From CALJTV01 sp034435835 (lineage in GTDB: Bacteria; Chloroflexota; Dehalococcoidia; GIF9; UBA5629): a DNA stretch of 14,373 nt. A program made the translations under genes and the position numbers. Positions 14,302-14,373 of this stretch are shown here, one piece after another. The notes beneath the pieces were generated by a model. It worked only from the letters and a program-made list of their open reading frames with translations. It had not been told where the DNA came from and made no database searches. Numbering within the stretch: the stretch's first letter is position 1; each line of letters opens with the position of its first letter. The DNA is taken from positions 1-14,373 of the forward strand of contig DAOTWF010000011.1 of assembly GCA_034435835.1 (NCBI GenBank), given 5' to 3'.

Positions 14302-14373
14302 CTCTGGTGGTTAGAGCGAGGTGGAACCACCCGTTCCCATCCCGAACACGGAAGTGAAACACCTCAGCGCAGA
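14302..14373 (+). rRNA. rrf: 5S ribosomal RNA, 3' part beyond the window
   Basis: The 5S core is recognisable: CTGGTGGTTAGAGCGAGGTGG, then CCACCCGTTCCCATCCCGAACACGGAAGTGAAAC. These are the helix II/III region and the conserved CCGAAC and GAAGTGAAAC loops. About 72 of roughly 117 bases are inside the window. The exact 5' end is uncertain by a few bases. It has its own promoter, and no 23S gene lies upstream. Confidence 0.92.

Overview
The window reads as ordinary chromosomal DNA from an anaerobic bacterium, most likely an uncultured member of the Chloroflexota near class Dehalococcoidia. That placement is inferred from three things: a short anaerobe-type ThiC, the fused Old-Yellow-Enzyme/FAD/4Fe-4S reductase, and a leader hairpin resembling the pan RNA motif, which I recall being reported from Chloroflexi. 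No phylogenetic marker was compared. Genes are tightly packed, many overlap by 1-4 bp, and no prophage, transposase or integrase is visible.

Layout. 1-156: the 3' part of tRNA-Leu(CAA), then tRNA-Gln(TTG). 233-2619: a large flavin/FeS oxidoreductase overlapping a small DUF123 GIY-YIG nuclease-like gene. 2708-2814: a one-spacer CRISPR relic with a type I-C-like repeat and no cas genes nearby. 2817-4486 (minus): a NodI/NodJ-like ABC-2 exporter pair. 4582-4694: tRNA-Gly(TCC) behind a near-consensus promoter. 4844-8676: a four-gene run thiC-cinA-speD-speB, very likely one operon. 8711-8882: a promoter, a hairpin with two bulged adenosines and a strong intrinsic terminator, placed directly before the next gene. 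8894-12885: P1-family (DmpA-type) peptidase, Rossmann/DUF2520 reductase, panD, panB and panC. 12847-14094 (minus): an MFS transporter converging on panC. 14168-14373: divergent consensus promoters, one for the MFS gene and one for a 5S rRNA cut by the window end.

How the genes fit together. The second half is mainly a vitamin B5 (pantothenate) operon. PanB makes ketopantoate, the DUF2520 protein may reduce it to pantoate (a PanG-like role), PanD makes beta-alanine, and PanC joins the two. The leader RNA could switch the whole operon on or off by transcription attenuation. The upstream operon combines thiamin pyrimidine synthesis (ThiC) with a SpeD-family pyruvoyl decarboxylase next to an agmatinase. 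No spermidine synthase is present, so this SpeD may be an arginine decarboxylase that feeds SpeB.

Most worth a second look: the pan-type leader, the SpeD-SpeB pair, the CRISPR relic with an expanded-loop repeat, a CinA whose amidase domain has lost its catalytic serine, and a 5S rRNA gene with its own promoter.
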